Below, piece by piece: positions 38,897 to 49,038 of a DNA stretch of 64,000 nt. A model generated the notes under the pieces. The model had not been told where the DNA came from. It searched no databases and saw nothing but the letters and a program-made list of their open reading frames with translations. Made by a program: the position numbers and the translations under genes. The DNA lies in contig NZ_CP095096.1 of the NCBI RefSeq assembly GCF_025561445.1, positions 475,822 through 539,821 on the forward strand, in the 5' to 3' direction. Numbering within the stretch: position 1 is the first letter of the stretch; the number at the start of each line of letters is the position of its first letter. Origin of the DNA: Staphylococcus sp. IVB6181 (GTDB taxonomy: Bacteria; Bacillota; Bacilli; Staphylococcales; Staphylococcaceae).

Positions 38897-39752
38897 AAAC
38901 CAATTGGTCTAAGAATGATTTAGCTTGTTGATAGATATCTAGGTTAAAGTCAGAGACTTCTCGGTCAAAATCATGTTCATTATTATCTAAAGCAATGAAC
39001 GTTGTATCCGGAATCAATCGATCTAAATGCTGCCCTTCGCTGAAAGGAACATCTGGATCTTGTTTGCCATGCACAATAAATGTCGGCGGAAAGCTTTTAA
39101 GTGTCTTAGGCATGATGTTGTAAGCAGCATCAGAAGATTGCTGGATGCCAAGCAGATCAAGCCATTGGTTTTGTCCGCGCGCATAAAGGTAAATGAGATA
39201 ACGTGTCTGCAAATCACCTTGTGTGAGCGGTTCGCTTTGAATCATCTGATTCAATAATTGCGGTGTGATTTGTGCAGACATTGCTTTGTATTGCGGATTC
39301 GGACGCAAGAACTGCGGTACATGGAAACGGCTGTAACCGTAAAAGTCTAATATACCTTGAACTTCGCGTTTGGATGCAATCATCAGTGATAAAAATGCAC
39401 CTGCAGAACGGCCGAAGACAAATATCGGCATGTCAGGATAGTTTGCTTTAACTGCATCGAATTGTGTTAATGCATCTTGAATAATCGTATCAATCTTGCT
39501 TTCAGGCGCAAGCCGATAGTCGGCAGAAATGAAGATATAGTCTTCAGTTAAGATATCGATATAGCTTTTCGGCAAATCATCAGGCTGGCCGAAAATCAAA
39601 CCGCCGCCGTGAAAGTAGAGGATAATGCCTTTTGCTTTATTTTTGGCTGGTGTCGTCAATTGTTTTAATTGGAATTGATCGGGTGTAGTGATTTGAATCG
39701 TTTCAGACAACAAGAGCGCCTCCTTTAATTCATCATTGTTTTTAAATTCCAT
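38895..39752 (-). CDS. Alpha/beta-hydrolase (HSL-like esterase)
   Basis: 285 aa. HGGGLIFG is the oxyanion motif, GRSAGA the nucleophile elbow, and HGKQDPDVPF and NNEHDF supply Asp and His. Of the hormone-sensitive-lipase/esterase type. It sits inside the allantoin island on the opposite strand, so a role in the pathway is not implied. Substrate unknown. Start ATG with GGAGGCG upstream. Confidence 0.85.
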   Translation of the reverse strand: MEFKNNDELKEALLLSETIQITTPDQFQLKQLTTPAKNKAKGIILYFHGGGLIFGQPDDLPKSYIDILTEDYIFISADYRLAPESKIDTIIQDALTQFDAVKANYPDMPIFVFGRSAGAFLSLMIASKREVQGILDFYGYSRFHVPQFLRPNPQYKAMSAQITPQLLNQMIQSEPLTQGDLQTRYLIYLYARGQNQWLDLLGIQQSSDAAYNIMPKTLKSFPPTFIVHGKQDPDVPFSEGQHLDRLIPDTTFIALDNNEHDFDREVSDFNLDIYQQAKSFLDQLV

Positions 39753-39900
39753 ATTTACCCAAAATAATTATCACAAATCTTTTATTGCGCGTATTTGTAC
39801 AAAATGAATAAATACGCCGTGTTTTCTTGTAGGAAATGTTGATGTAGTAACAAAAGTAAACATTTATAATAGGTAGTGAGATGAAAAGGAGTTGTTGAAT

Positions 39901-41133
39901 ATGAACATCCGTTCCTCTTTTGAAGCTTTAGACAACCAATTTACTGCTTACGGCGGTTTAATTGGCGGAGGAATTACACGCTTGCTTTATTCAAATGAAT
40001 GGCAGCAAGCAGTGCACGCTTTAAAAGAAACATTGGAATCATCTGGTTTTGAAACAAAATTCGACGACATCGGCAATATCACAGGTCGTTTAGAAGGCAG
40101 CAAATATCCAGATGAAACAATTGTTTCGGGTTCACATATTGATACCGTTGTTGAAGGCGGTCACTTAGATGGTCAATATGGAATCTTAGCAGCTGTAACA
40201 GCTATGAAAGCACTGAAAGAAGAATACGGCCAGCCGCTTCGTTCACTTGAAGTACTAGGCCTAGCCGAAGAAGAAGGCAGCCGTTTCCCATTCGCATTCT
40301 GGGGCAGTAAAAACTTCTTCAACCTTGTAGACAAGAAAGAAGTTGAAGAGATTGCGGACGCTGAAGGCGTACGCTTTGAAGATGCGATGAGAGATTCAGG
40401 CTTCGATTACAGAAAGCAAGACAATAACCACGATGACATCAAAGCCTTTGTTGAAGTTCACATCGAGCAGGGGAAAGTGCTTGAAACTGAAAACAAATCA
40501 ATTGGTGTTGTAAACGGGATTGTCGGACAAAAACGTTACACAATTACCCTTAAAGGCGAAGCCAACCATGCAGGTACGACACCGATGGGCTTAAGAAAAG
40601 ACGCGGTTGTCGGCTTCAGCGAAATCGCTTCTAAATTGACACAACGTGCTAGAGAAATCGGCGATCCGTTAGTACTGACTTTCGGTAGAGTCGATCCTGT
40701 ACCGAACACAGTAAACGTTGTGCCGGGTGAAATTGTCTTCAGTATTGATACACGCCACATTGATCAAGATGTCTTGAATCAATTCGCAGAAGAAATTTCA
40801 CAAACTATCCAATCTGTTTCTGAACAAGAAGGTTTAGAATACGACATTGATTTATGGATGGACGAAGCACCTGTACTGATGGATGAAAACTTAGTCGATA
40901 AGATTGAGCAATCAGCTGACAGTGTAGTGGGTAAAGACCAATATAAAGTGATGGCATCTGGTGCTGGACACGATTCGCAAATCTTTGCGAAATTCGTACC
41001 GACAGCAATGTTATTTGTGCCATCTATCAATGGTATCAGTCATAACGTTGAAGAAGAAACAAACATCTAAGACTTAGTTAAAGGAATCGAAGTATTAAAA
41101 GAAGTTTTATATGAATTAGCTTATAAAGAATAA
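39901..41133 (+). pseudogene. allC: Allantoate amidohydrolase AllC with premature stop near the C-terminus
   Basis: M20 amidohydrolase. GSHIDTVVEGGHLDG, LAEEEGSRF, EVHIEQG and SGAGHDSQ are intact. The frame stops at TAA 41068-41070 after EEETNI, but the following 20 codons (DLVKGIEVLKEVLYELAYKE) continue the family's last helix in frame to 41133. Truncated product 389 aa, full 409 plus the altered residue. It converts allantoate to ureidoglycine, CO2 and ammonia. Loss of the last helix may or may not abolish activity. Start ATG 41 codons before the first motif, 9 nt from AAAAGGAG. Confidence 0.85.
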
Positions 41134-41157
41134 TTAATGTAAAAGGAGATTTTAATA

Positions 41158-41946
41158 ATGGGTTACTTAAATCATAATCAAGGTTATAGAGAAGGTTTAT
41201 TAGAAACAAGAGCAGTGATCAAGAAAGATAATTACGCAGTAATTACTCCAGACGGCTTAGTGAACAACGTTGTTCCTAACTTTGACGACTGCGACGTTAC
41301 AATTTTAGGTTCACCTCGTTTAGGTGCACGTTTCGTTGACTACTTAGTTACATTGAAAGACCAAGGCGGCAACATGGCAGGATTCGGCGGAGACGGTATC
41401 CAAACATTTATCTATGTTGTATACGGAAACATCAATGCTTACGCTGGAGACGAAAAATACGAATTATCACAAGGCGGCTACTTATATGTACCAGCTGACC
41501 AAGTGATGAAATTCGAAAACAATAACAACAATGAAGACAGTCGTGTGTTCTTATACAAAAAACGTTACCAACCACTTGAAGGCCACAAACCAGAAGTAGT
41601 AACTGGCAACGTTAACAACTTACCCAAAGAACCATATGAAGGCATGAAAGAAGTTACAGTACAAGACTTATTACCAAAAGATATCGCTTATGACATGAAC
41701 ATTCATATCTTAGCGTTCGAACCAGGTGCTTCACATGGTTATATCGAAACACACGTTCAAGAACACGGTGCTTACGTATTAAGCGGCCGCGGTATGTACA
41801 ACCTTGACAATGACTGGCAACCAGTAGACAAAGGCGACTACATCTTCATGGGCGCTTATGCACCACAAGCAACTTATGCGATCGGATTAGAAGAACCATT
41901 CGCATATATCTACTCTAAAGATGCGAACCGCGACATCGAACTATAA
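41158..41946 (+). CDS. allE: (S)-ureidoglycine aminohydrolase
   Basis: 262 aa bicupin. [30 protein letters not shown] is the metal-binding C-terminal cupin, with the Glu, His, His and Gln ligands of the AllE family. It releases ammonia from ureidoglycine to give (S)-ureidoglycolate. ATG after AAAGGAG. Confidence 0.93.
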   Translation: MGYLNHNQGYREGLLETRAVIKKDNYAVITPDGLVNNVVPNFDDCDVTILGSPRLGARFVDYLVTLKDQGGNMAGFGGDGIQTFIYVVYGNINAYAGDEKYELSQGGYLYVPADQVMKFENNNNNEDSRVFLYKKRYQPLEGHKPEVVTGNVNNLPKEPYEGMKEVTVQDLLPKDIAYDMNIHILAFEPGASHGYIETHVQEHGAYVLSGRGMYNLDNDWQPVDKGDYIFMGAYAPQATYAIGLEEPFAYIYSKDANRDIEL

Positions 41947-41963
41947 GAGAGGGTTTCTAAAAC

Positions 41964-42994
41964 ATGAGTGAAGAAAATTTAGTTTACGTTGGCTTTGATG
42001 AATTACGCCAATTATTTACAGATAAACTAATGCTTGCAGGTATGCCGAAGAAGTACGCAGATAAAGTTGCGGAACTGATGATGTTTGCGGATGCACGCGG
42101 TATCCATTCACATGGTGCCGTGCGTCTGCAATATTACGCAGAACGTACAGCAAAAGGCGGGTTCAATCTAGAACCGAATATCAAGTTTGAAAAACAGGAC
42201 CATCCAGCGGGATTTACTACGCAGATAATACTGTCGGCCATTACGCTGCTTACCATGCAATGGAAGAAGCGATTAAAATGGCGAAAGAAAACGGTATTGC
42301 GGCTGTCGGTGTAAAAGAAATGGGCCATAGCGGTGCTATCGGTTATTACACTAAAATGGCAGCTGAGCAAGGCTTAGTCTCACTAAGTGTGTGCCAATCT
42401 GACCCGATGGTCGTACCATTCGGCGGTTCTAAACCGTACTTCGGTACGAACCCTATCGCGTTCGGCGCACCAAGAAAAGACGGCAAAGCCATCGTCTTTG
42501 ATATGGCGACGACAGTACAAGCGTGGGGCAAAATCTTGGATGCACGTTCTAAAAATCATTCTATCCCAGATACTTGGGCAGTGGATGATAAAGGCGAACC
42601 GACAACAGATCCTTATAAAGTAAGTGCCTTGCTTCCGGTTGCCGGACCGAAAGGCTACGGCTTGATGATGATGGTAGACATCTTATCAGGCAGCTTGCTT
42701 GGATTGCCGTTTGGACAACATGTGTCTTCAATGTATGAAGATTACAGTGCATATCGTCGTTTAGGCCAATTCCACTTGGTCATTAATCCAAGCTACTTTG
42801 GCGACGAAACACAATTCTTGTCCCAAATGGAACAAATGGTTCAAGAACTTCACGACATTGATCCTGCAAAAGGCTTTGATCAAGTTTACTACCCAGGAGA
42901 AATACAAGAAGATGTGGAAAGCAAATACAAAGAAACAGGTATTCCGATTCCGCAATCTATCTATGACTATATGAAGTCAGAACAAGTTTACTAA
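41964..42994 (+). pseudogene. allD: Ureidoglycolate dehydrogenase AllD, copy 1, frameshifted
   Basis: The N-terminal part (GIHSHGAVRLQYYAERTAKGG) reads in one frame to about 42214. The rest (YADNTVGHYAAYHAMEEAIKMAKENG.. to SEQVY) is in the next frame. The length of 1031 nt is one short of a multiple of three, so a 1-nt deletion in GCGGGATTTAC (about 42206-42216) explains it. A complete paralogue follows, so the function is probably kept. LDH2/MDG-type NAD-dependent oxidoreductase, oxidising ureidoglycolate to oxalurate. Confidence 0.9.
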
Positions 42995-43007
42995 TTGAAA
43001 TTGAATG

Positions 43008-43045
43008 AGCGGTGCTGGTCGTTGCACCGGCACCGCTTATTTTCT
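43008..43045 (+). terminator. Hairpin between the two allD copies
   Basis: AGCGGTGC pairs with GCACCGCT; TATTTTCTT follows. Confidence 0.65.
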
Positions 43046-43102
43046 TGATTTTGCAGATTAATAAATTAATAGAATATTCAAATAAGTCAGGAGGGTTTTG
43101 TG

Positions 43103-44152
43103 ATGCGTGTTACTAAAAAAGAGCTTTATGAGTTAATGAAAAATAAATTAATGAAAGCTGGCCTTCAAGAAGATGCGGCAAGCGATGTATCAGATGTATT
43201 AACATTTGCGGACCATCGCGGTATTCATTCTCATGGTGCAGTACGTGTTGAATACTATGCAGAACGTATAGCAAAAGGCGGCATTAATGCACATCCTAAT
43301 TATGAGTTTGAAAAAACAGGCCCATCTTCAGCGGTGTTCCACGGCGACAACGGCCCAGGACATCAAGCAGCGAAACAAGCAATGGATAAAGCGATTGAAA
43401 TGGCGAAAGAAAACGGCATTGCAGTAGTCGGCGTGAAAAACATCAGTCACAGCGGTGCGTTAGGTTATTTCGTAGAAATGGCTGCAGACCAAGATATGGT
43501 CGGTATCAGTATGTGTCAATCTGACCCGATGGTTGTACCATTCGGCGGAACTGAACCCTACTTCGGTACAAACCCTATTGCATTCAGTGCACCGACAAAT
43601 GATGATCGCGTGATTACATTTGATATGGCGACAACTGTACAAGCATGGGGCAAAGTATTAGATGCACGTTCTAAAGGCCAATCTATTCCAGATACTTGGG
43701 CAGTAGATGAGAATGGCGAGCCTACAACTGATTCTCGTGCAGTACATGCTTTAGTACCTGTTGCTGGTCCTAAAGGCTACGGCTTGATGATGATGGTAGA
43801 CATCTTATCAGGCAGCTTGCTCGGCTTGCCGTTTGGCGGTCATGTTTCATCTATGTATAAAGATTTAACAAAAGGCAGAGATTTAGGCCAATTGCACGTA
43901 GTAATCAACCCGGCGTACTTCACAGACACAAAACAATTCAAAGCACAGCTTTCTACAATGCTCGATGAGCTGAAAGCACAACCTGCAGAAAAAGGTTACG
44001 GCGAAGTTTACTATCCAGGTGAACGCGGCCGCTTGCGCAGTGAAAAATACGACCAAGATGGTATTGAAATTGTTGATGATATCTATGACTACTTAAAGTC
44101 AGATGATGTTCATTACGACCGTTATCACGGTAAAAACAGATTTGCAGAATAA
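43103..44152 (+). CDS. allD: Ureidoglycolate dehydrogenase AllD, copy 2 (intact)
   Basis: 349 aa, LDH2/MDG fold. GIHSHGAVRVEYYAERIAKGG and VPVAGPKGYGLMMMVDILSG are conserved. It oxidises (S)-ureidoglycolate to oxalurate with NAD. Close paralogue of the frameshifted copy just upstream. ATG 43103 is 7 nt from AGGAGGG. Directly followed by the oxamate carbamoyltransferase genes, which use its product. Confidence 0.92.
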   Translation: MRVTKKELYELMKNKLMKAGLQEDAASDVSDVLTFADHRGIHSHGAVRVEYYAERIAKGGINAHPNYEFEKTGPSSAVFHGDNGPGHQAAKQAMDKAIEMAKENGIAVVGVKNISHSGALGYFVEMAADQDMVGISMCQSDPMVVPFGGTEPYFGTNPIAFSAPTNDDRVITFDMATTVQAWGKVLDARSKGQSIPDTWAVDENGEPTTDSRAVHALVPVAGPKGYGLMMMVDILSGSLLGLPFGGHVSSMYKDLTKGRDLGQLHVVINPAYFTDTKQFKAQLSTMLDELKAQPAEKGYGEVYYPGERGRLRSEKYDQDGIEIVDDIYDYLKSDDVHYDRYHGKNRFAE

Positions 44153-44167
44153 TAATGGAGGACAGTT

Positions 44168-45919
44168 ATGTTATATACAATTATTAAAGAGAATACGTAT
44201 CAAGACTCTATTGTATTGATGTTGTTATCGAACAAATTATCAGCAATGGATGGCGTTAACAAAGTATCAATTATGATGGGTACACCCGCAAACAAAGATA
44301 TCTTCAGAGCTTCAGGTTTCGATTCACCAGAATTAGACGAAGCAAAACCAAACGACATCGTTATCATGATTGATACAGACGATGAGTCAATGGTTGATGA
44401 AGTGAATCAACAAGTTGAAGACGAGTTGAAAGGCAAAGGCGAAGATGATAAAGCTGACAAACAACAAGAAGTGTCTAACTGGAACCAAGCGTTAGATAAA
44501 GCAAATAATCCGAACCTTGCATTGATTTCAGTTCCTGGACAATATGCGGCAATGGAAGCTGAAACAGCATTAAGAAACAACTTGCATGTCTTCATGTTCA
44601 GTGACAACGTACCTAAAGATGATGAAGTACGTTTGAAAGAAATGGCACATGACAAAGGGTTATTAGTAATGGGTCCTGACTGCGGTACAGGTATTATCCA
44701 CTCATTGCCATTAGCATTCACAAACATCGTCAACAAAGGCGACATCGGTATCGTAGGTGCTTCAGGTACAGGTATCCAAGAAGTAACTACAATTGTTGAC
44801 CGCGAAGGCAAAGGTGTAACAAACGCAATCGGTACAGGCGGCCGCGACTTATCAACAGAAGTCGGCGCTATCACAATGATGGATAGTATCAAAGCGTTAG
44901 CACAAGATCCAGCTGTTAAAGTCATTACAGTTGTTTCAAAACCGCCAGCTAAAGAAGTAGAAGAAAAAGTATTGAACTTGCTTCGTAATATCGACAAACC
45001 AGTTGTGACATTATTCTTAGGCCACAAACCAGAATATACTGAAGCAAACATTTACCATGCTTATACTTTAGAAGAAGCTGCACGTGTATCAGTTCAACTT
45101 TCTAATGGCGAAAAACCTGAATTCAAACCAGCAACAAAAGCAATCAAAGCTTCATTGAAAGATGGCCAAGACGGCATCAAAGGTTACTACTCAGGCGGTA
45201 CATTAGCAAGTGAAGCAGCAATGCTTGTTAAAGACGCGTTTGACGGCTTGAAAGATGAAACTACAGAAGGTTTCACTTACAAAGCAGGCAACCATGAAAT
45301 CATTGACTTAGGTGATGACATGTATACACAAGGCCGTCCTCACCCAATGATCGACCCAGGCAAACGTATCGAAAAATTACAAGAAGCAGCTAAAGACGAA
45401 AACACTGCAGTCATCATGTTAGACAACGTGATCGGTTACGGCAGCCATGAAGATATGGCAAGTCAATTAGCACCAGCAATTGAAGATATCATCAGCGAAG
45501 CAAAAGCTGCTGGACGCGACATTGCTGTACTTGCGACTGTTGTAGGTACAGAACACGATCCTCAAAACTATGAACAACAAATCAAAACATTAGAAGCAGC
45601 AGGTGCACAAATCTGCGAAACAAACGACCAAATGGTACGATCAGCAATCGAATTAACAGGTCATAAAGCTGAACAACCTGAATTGAAAGAAGAGTCATTC
45701 GAAGCAACACCGGTTGACTTATCAGTAGATGATAAGATTCTTCAATTAATCAACACAACACCAAGCGTTATCAACGTTGGACTGAAAAGCTTTGCGACAG
45801 CAATTGACGAAAGCGGCGCAGACGTTGTGCAATTCAACTGGAGACCGGTTGCTGGCGGAAATGAAAAACTAATGAAAGTATTACAATTCTTAAACAACTT
45901 CGAAGGAGAGTCTGTATAA
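44168..45919 (+). CDS. allF: Oxamate carbamoyltransferase subunit AllF (FdrA family)
   Basis: 583 aa. Succinyl-CoA-synthetase-like CoA/nucleotide domains: MGPDCGTGII, GIVGASGTGIQEVTTIVDREGKG and the later PGKRIEKLQ..VIMLDNVIGYGSHEDM. FdrA in E. coli was renamed AllF as part of oxamate carbamoyltransferase (AllFGH), which converts oxalurate and phosphate to oxamate and carbamoyl phosphate. Contains an acidic low-complexity linker (EDELKGKGEDDKADKQQ) near residue 85-105. Overlaps allG by one base. Confidence 0.88.
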   Translation: MLYTIIKENTYQDSIVLMLLSNKLSAMDGVNKVSIMMGTPANKDIFRASGFDSPELDEAKPNDIVIMIDTDDESMVDEVNQQVEDELKGKGEDDKADKQQEVSNWNQALDKANNPNLALISVPGQYAAMEAETALRNNLHVFMFSDNVPKDDEVRLKEMAHDKGLLVMGPDCGTGIIHSLPLAFTNIVNKGDIGIVGASGTGIQEVTTIVDREGKGVTNAIGTGGRDLSTEVGAITMMDSIKALAQDPAVKVITVVSKPPAKEVEEKVLNLLRNIDKPVVTLFLGHKPEYTEANIYHAYTLEEAARVSVQLSNGEKPEFKPATKAIKASLKDGQDGIKGYYSGGTLASEAAMLVKDAFDGLKDETTEGFTYKAGNHEIIDLGDDMYTQGRPHPMIDPGKRIEKLQEAAKDENTAVIMLDNVIGYGSHEDMASQLAPAIEDIISEAKAAGRDIAVLATVVGTEHDPQNYEQQIKTLEAAGAQICETNDQMVRSAIELTGHKAEQPELKEESFEATPVDLSVDDKILQLINTTPSVINVGLKSFATAIDESGADVVQFNWRPVAGGNEKLMKVLQFLNNFEGESV

Positions 45920-47184
45920 TGGGTTACCAAACAATTGATGAAGCAAACCAAGCTGTCATAGATAAAATGATTGCAGCGGCACCATTCCTAGTTGACGTGG
46001 TACCTGCAAAAGATAAAATTTCTGAACTGAAAGAGCGTGTTTTATTACATGCCGGCCCGCCGATTAAATATGAAAACATGACAGATCCTATGAAAGGTGC
46101 ATGTGTCGGCGCTATCCTATTTGAAGGATGGGCAAAAGACGAAGAAGGTGCACGTGAATTATTAGAAAACGACGAAATCACGTTCATCCCTTGTCACCAT
46201 GTTAATGCAGTAGGACCAATGGGCGGTATTACTTCAATGAACATGCCTGTATTGGTTGTTGAAAACAGAGAAAGCGGCAATGAAGCATATTGTCAAATGA
46301 ACGAAGGTATCGGGGCAGTATTACGTTTCGGTGCTTACAATGAAACAGTTGTGAATCGTTTACACTGGATGAAAGATGTATTAGGTCCGGTATTAGGCAA
46401 AGCGGTTCGTCAAATGGAAGATGGTTTAAACGTTAACGTATTAATCGCAAAAGCAATTGCGATGGGCGACGAATTCCACCAACGTAATATTGCAGCTTCA
46501 TTAGCATTCTTAAAAGAAGTGGCACCAATCATCTCTGAATTAGAAGATGTTGCGCCTGAAAAACGTACAGAAGTAATTCAGTTCTTAGCAGACACTGACC
46601 AATTCTTCTTAAACGTAGCTATGGCTACAGGTAAAGCAATGATGGATGCTGCACGTGAAATCCAACATGGTACAATCGTTACAGCGATGTGCCGTAACGG
46701 TGAAAACTTCGGTATCCGTATTGCAGGTATGGGCGACGAATGGTTCACAGCACCTGTTAATACACCGCAAGGTTTATATTTCACTGGCTATTCAGCAGAC
46801 GATGCGAACCCTGATATCGGCGACTCAGCGATTACTGAGACAATCGGTGTCGGCGGTATGGCAATGATCGCAGCACCAGCAGTAACACGTTTCGTTGGTA
46901 CTGGCGGATTCCAAGATGCTTTAGCAACATCAGATGAAATGACTGAAATCTGTGTAGGCGAGAACCCTAACTTCTCAATTCCTACATGGGACTTCAAAGG
47001 TGCTTGCTTAGGTATCGATGCACGTTTAGTTGTTGAGAAAGGTATCACACCAGTTATCAACACAGGTATTGCACACAAAATTGCAGGCTTCGGAAAAATC
47101 GGTGCGGGTACAGTACACCCTCCAATCGAATGCTTCGAAAAAGCAATCACAGCTTATGCTGAAAAATTAGGATTTAATGGATGA
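45919..47184 (+). CDS. allG: Oxamate carbamoyltransferase subunit AllG (DUF1116)
   Basis: 421 aa YlbE-like protein. No classical catalytic motif is visible to me; conserved stretches include HAGPPIKYENMTDPMKGACV and GIAHKIAGFGKIGAGTVHPP. It follows fdrA in the same order as in E. coli. Start ATG shares its A with the allF stop and its end overlaps allH by 4 nt. Confidence 0.87.
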   Translation: MGYQTIDEANQAVIDKMIAAAPFLVDVVPAKDKISELKERVLLHAGPPIKYENMTDPMKGACVGAILFEGWAKDEEGARELLENDEITFIPCHHVNAVGPMGGITSMNMPVLVVENRESGNEAYCQMNEGIGAVLRFGAYNETVVNRLHWMKDVLGPVLGKAVRQMEDGLNVNVLIAKAIAMGDEFHQRNIAASLAFLKEVAPIISELEDVAPEKRTEVIQFLADTDQFFLNVAMATGKAMMDAAREIQHGTIVTAMCRNGENFGIRIAGMGDEWFTAPVNTPQGLYFTGYSADDANPDIGDSAITETIGVGGMAMIAAPAVTRFVGTGGFQDALATSDEMTEICVGENPNFSIPTWDFKGACLGIDARLVVEKGITPVINTGIAHKIAGFGKIGAGTVHPPIECFEKAITAYAEKLGFNG

Positions 47185-47954
47185 TTTTAGCAGCACAAGC
47201 TATCGGAGCAAGTGCAATTAAGATAATTAACAATACAACAGAACTTAAAGTGCATAGTCGCTTTAATAAAGGTTTTAATGTGGTGGATAAAGATGACAAT
47301 CTCATCTTTATCGGAACCACAGAAAATGGTATGTTTCCATTTGGAGTTGTAGTCGATGCGTATACAAGAGACCAGTTGCTCGCATCGGTTTCAGTCGGTC
47401 AAACGCTGAAAGTCAGACCAACAGCTTTAGCGTTTGATCGTCATCTGCAACTCAGTTTAAATGCTGAAGTTTATAAAGGGAGTCAAAATTTCGAGCAGGC
47501 TGATGTCAATGCATTAAAATCAAATATCCAAGCATTTGATTTCAGTGAATATGCCGACGGTGATTTCGACAAAGCTAAAATCCTGTCTGTGTACGAAGCG
47601 TTGTCAAACCCACATGGAGATGCGAAGTCTGAATTAACTTATTTGATTGGGCGAGGACAAGGTTTGACGCCCTCAGGCGATGATATATTAGTCGGATTGT
47701 TATTCATTCATTTTATCCAGCCTTTCATCACCAAAGCGCATATGGCACAAATTGAACAACTTGTCTCACAACCTTTAACGACATTAGTCAGCCAAACCTT
47801 TTTATCTTATGCGATTCAAGGTATTTTTAGTTCTAGATTAACTGATTTGATGGAAGATGCCTCTCAGTCAACATTGAAACAACTCCTCCAAGTAGGCTCA
47901 TCATCAGGTAAAGACACATTATACGGAATGTATACAGCTTTATTGAAGGAGTGA
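47181..47954 (+). CDS. allH: Oxamate carbamoyltransferase subunit AllH (DUF2877)
   Basis: 257 aa YlbF-like protein with LIGRGQGLTPSGDDILVGLL, the diagnostic DUF2877 motif. Starts at ATGA overlapping the allG stop. Third subunit of the carbamoyltransferase by operon order. Confidence 0.87.
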   Translation: MILAAQAIGASAIKIINNTTELKVHSRFNKGFNVVDKDDNLIFIGTTENGMFPFGVVVDAYTRDQLLASVSVGQTLKVRPTALAFDRHLQLSLNAEVYKGSQNFEQADVNALKSNIQAFDFSEYADGDFDKAKILSVYEALSNPHGDAKSELTYLIGRGQGLTPSGDDILVGLLFIHFIQPFITKAHMAQIEQLVSQPLTTLVSQTFLSYAIQGIFSSRLTDLMEDASQSTLKQLLQVGSSSGKDTLYGMYTALLKE

Positions 47955-47961
47955 AAGAAGA

Positions 47962-48900
47962 ATGGGTAAATATGTTGTTTTAGCACTTGGCGGTAACGCA
48001 ATCTTGCAGCCTGGCCAAGAAACAACTTTTGAAAATCAATATAACAACGTTAAAAATGCAGCGAGCAGAATGGCTGATATTAAAGAAAGCGGCCACCAAA
48101 TCGTTGTAACACATGGTAACGGACCGCAAGTCGGAAACATTATCGTGCAAAATGAAGCCGCAAAAGATCAAGTTGCGCCAATGCCGATTGATGTGTGCAA
48201 CGCTGAATCACAAGGTTTCATCGGTTATATGTTAGAAAGTGCACTTAAAAATGATTTGATCCGACGCAATATGGATCCAAGAGTCGTATCATTATTGACT
48301 ATGGTAGAAGTAGACAAAGATGATCCGGCATTCAAAAATCCATCAAAACCAATCGGTGTGTTCTTCACTGAAGAACAAGCAAGATTGATGGAAGAAGAAG
48401 AAGGATTCACTATGGTTGAAGATGCTGGCCGCGGCTACCGTCGTGTAGTACCTTCACCAGAACCGATGGTAATTAACGGTGTAGATGCGATTAAACGCTT
48501 AATGGAAGACACTGTTGTTATTTCATCAGGCGGCGGTATTCCTGTATATCGTGATGATAATAATGAAATTCACGGTTTAGAAGCGGTTATCGATAAAGAC
48601 CGTTCAGGCTTGAAATTAGCTGAACAAGTGAATGCGGATACGTTCATCATGTTGACAGATGTACCGAATGTTTATATTAACTACGGCAAAGAAAATGAAG
48701 CAAAACTTGAAACGATTACAGTGGATGAAGCGAAAAAACATGTGGCTGACGGACAATTCCCAGCTGGAAGCATGTTGCCGAAAATCCAAGCTGCTATCGA
48801 ATTTGCGGAAACAGGCAAAGAATCAATTATTTGCGCATTAGCTGATGCTGTAGAAGCTTTAGAAGGTAAAGCAGGTACACGTATCGTTCCGAATAAATAA
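47962..48900 (+). CDS. allK: Carbamate kinase (allantoin pathway type)
   Basis: 312 aa amino-acid-kinase fold. LALGGNAILQPGQE, THGNGPQVGNI, SSGGGIPVY and AVIDKDRSG are the family motifs. It makes ATP from carbamoyl phosphate and ADP. It closes the operon of the oxamate carbamoyltransferase, so it drains the carbamoyl phosphate produced there. It is the only carbamate kinase in the window and could also serve the arc locus, which lacks arcC. Sequence alone cannot separate ArcC from AllK. Confidence 0.93.
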   Translation: MGKYVVLALGGNAILQPGQETTFENQYNNVKNAASRMADIKESGHQIVVTHGNGPQVGNIIVQNEAAKDQVAPMPIDVCNAESQGFIGYMLESALKNDLIRRNMDPRVVSLLTMVEVDKDDPAFKNPSKPIGVFFTEEQARLMEEEEGFTMVEDAGRGYRRVVPSPEPMVINGVDAIKRLMEDTVVISSGGGIPVYRDDNNEIHGLEAVIDKDRSGLKLAEQVNADTFIMLTDVPNVYINYGKENEAKLETITVDEAKKHVADGQFPAGSMLPKIQAAIEFAETGKESIICALADAVEALEGKAGTRIVPNK

Positions 48901-48959
48901 GCTTAATCTTTCATGCAAGGGTTGATATGAGATAAGCCATAAAATAAAGTTAAATCAAT

Positions 48960-48992
48960 GAGGTGGGTAGATTTTAAAATCTGTCCTGCCTC
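48960..48992 (+). terminator. Terminator of the allantoin operon
   Basis: GAGGTGGGTAGATTTT pairs with AAAATCTGTCCTGCCTC, followed by a pyrimidine-rich TCTCTTTATTT. Confidence 0.75.
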
Positions 48993-49038
48993 TCTCTTTA
49001 TTTACAAATGAACCTATATAGGAAGAAAGGGTGAGCAC

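Noticed and set aside
42260-42994. Separate short dehydrogenase gene starting at an internal ATG
   Set aside because: It is the second part of the frameshifted allD copy; the N-terminal part lies in the other frame directly upstream.
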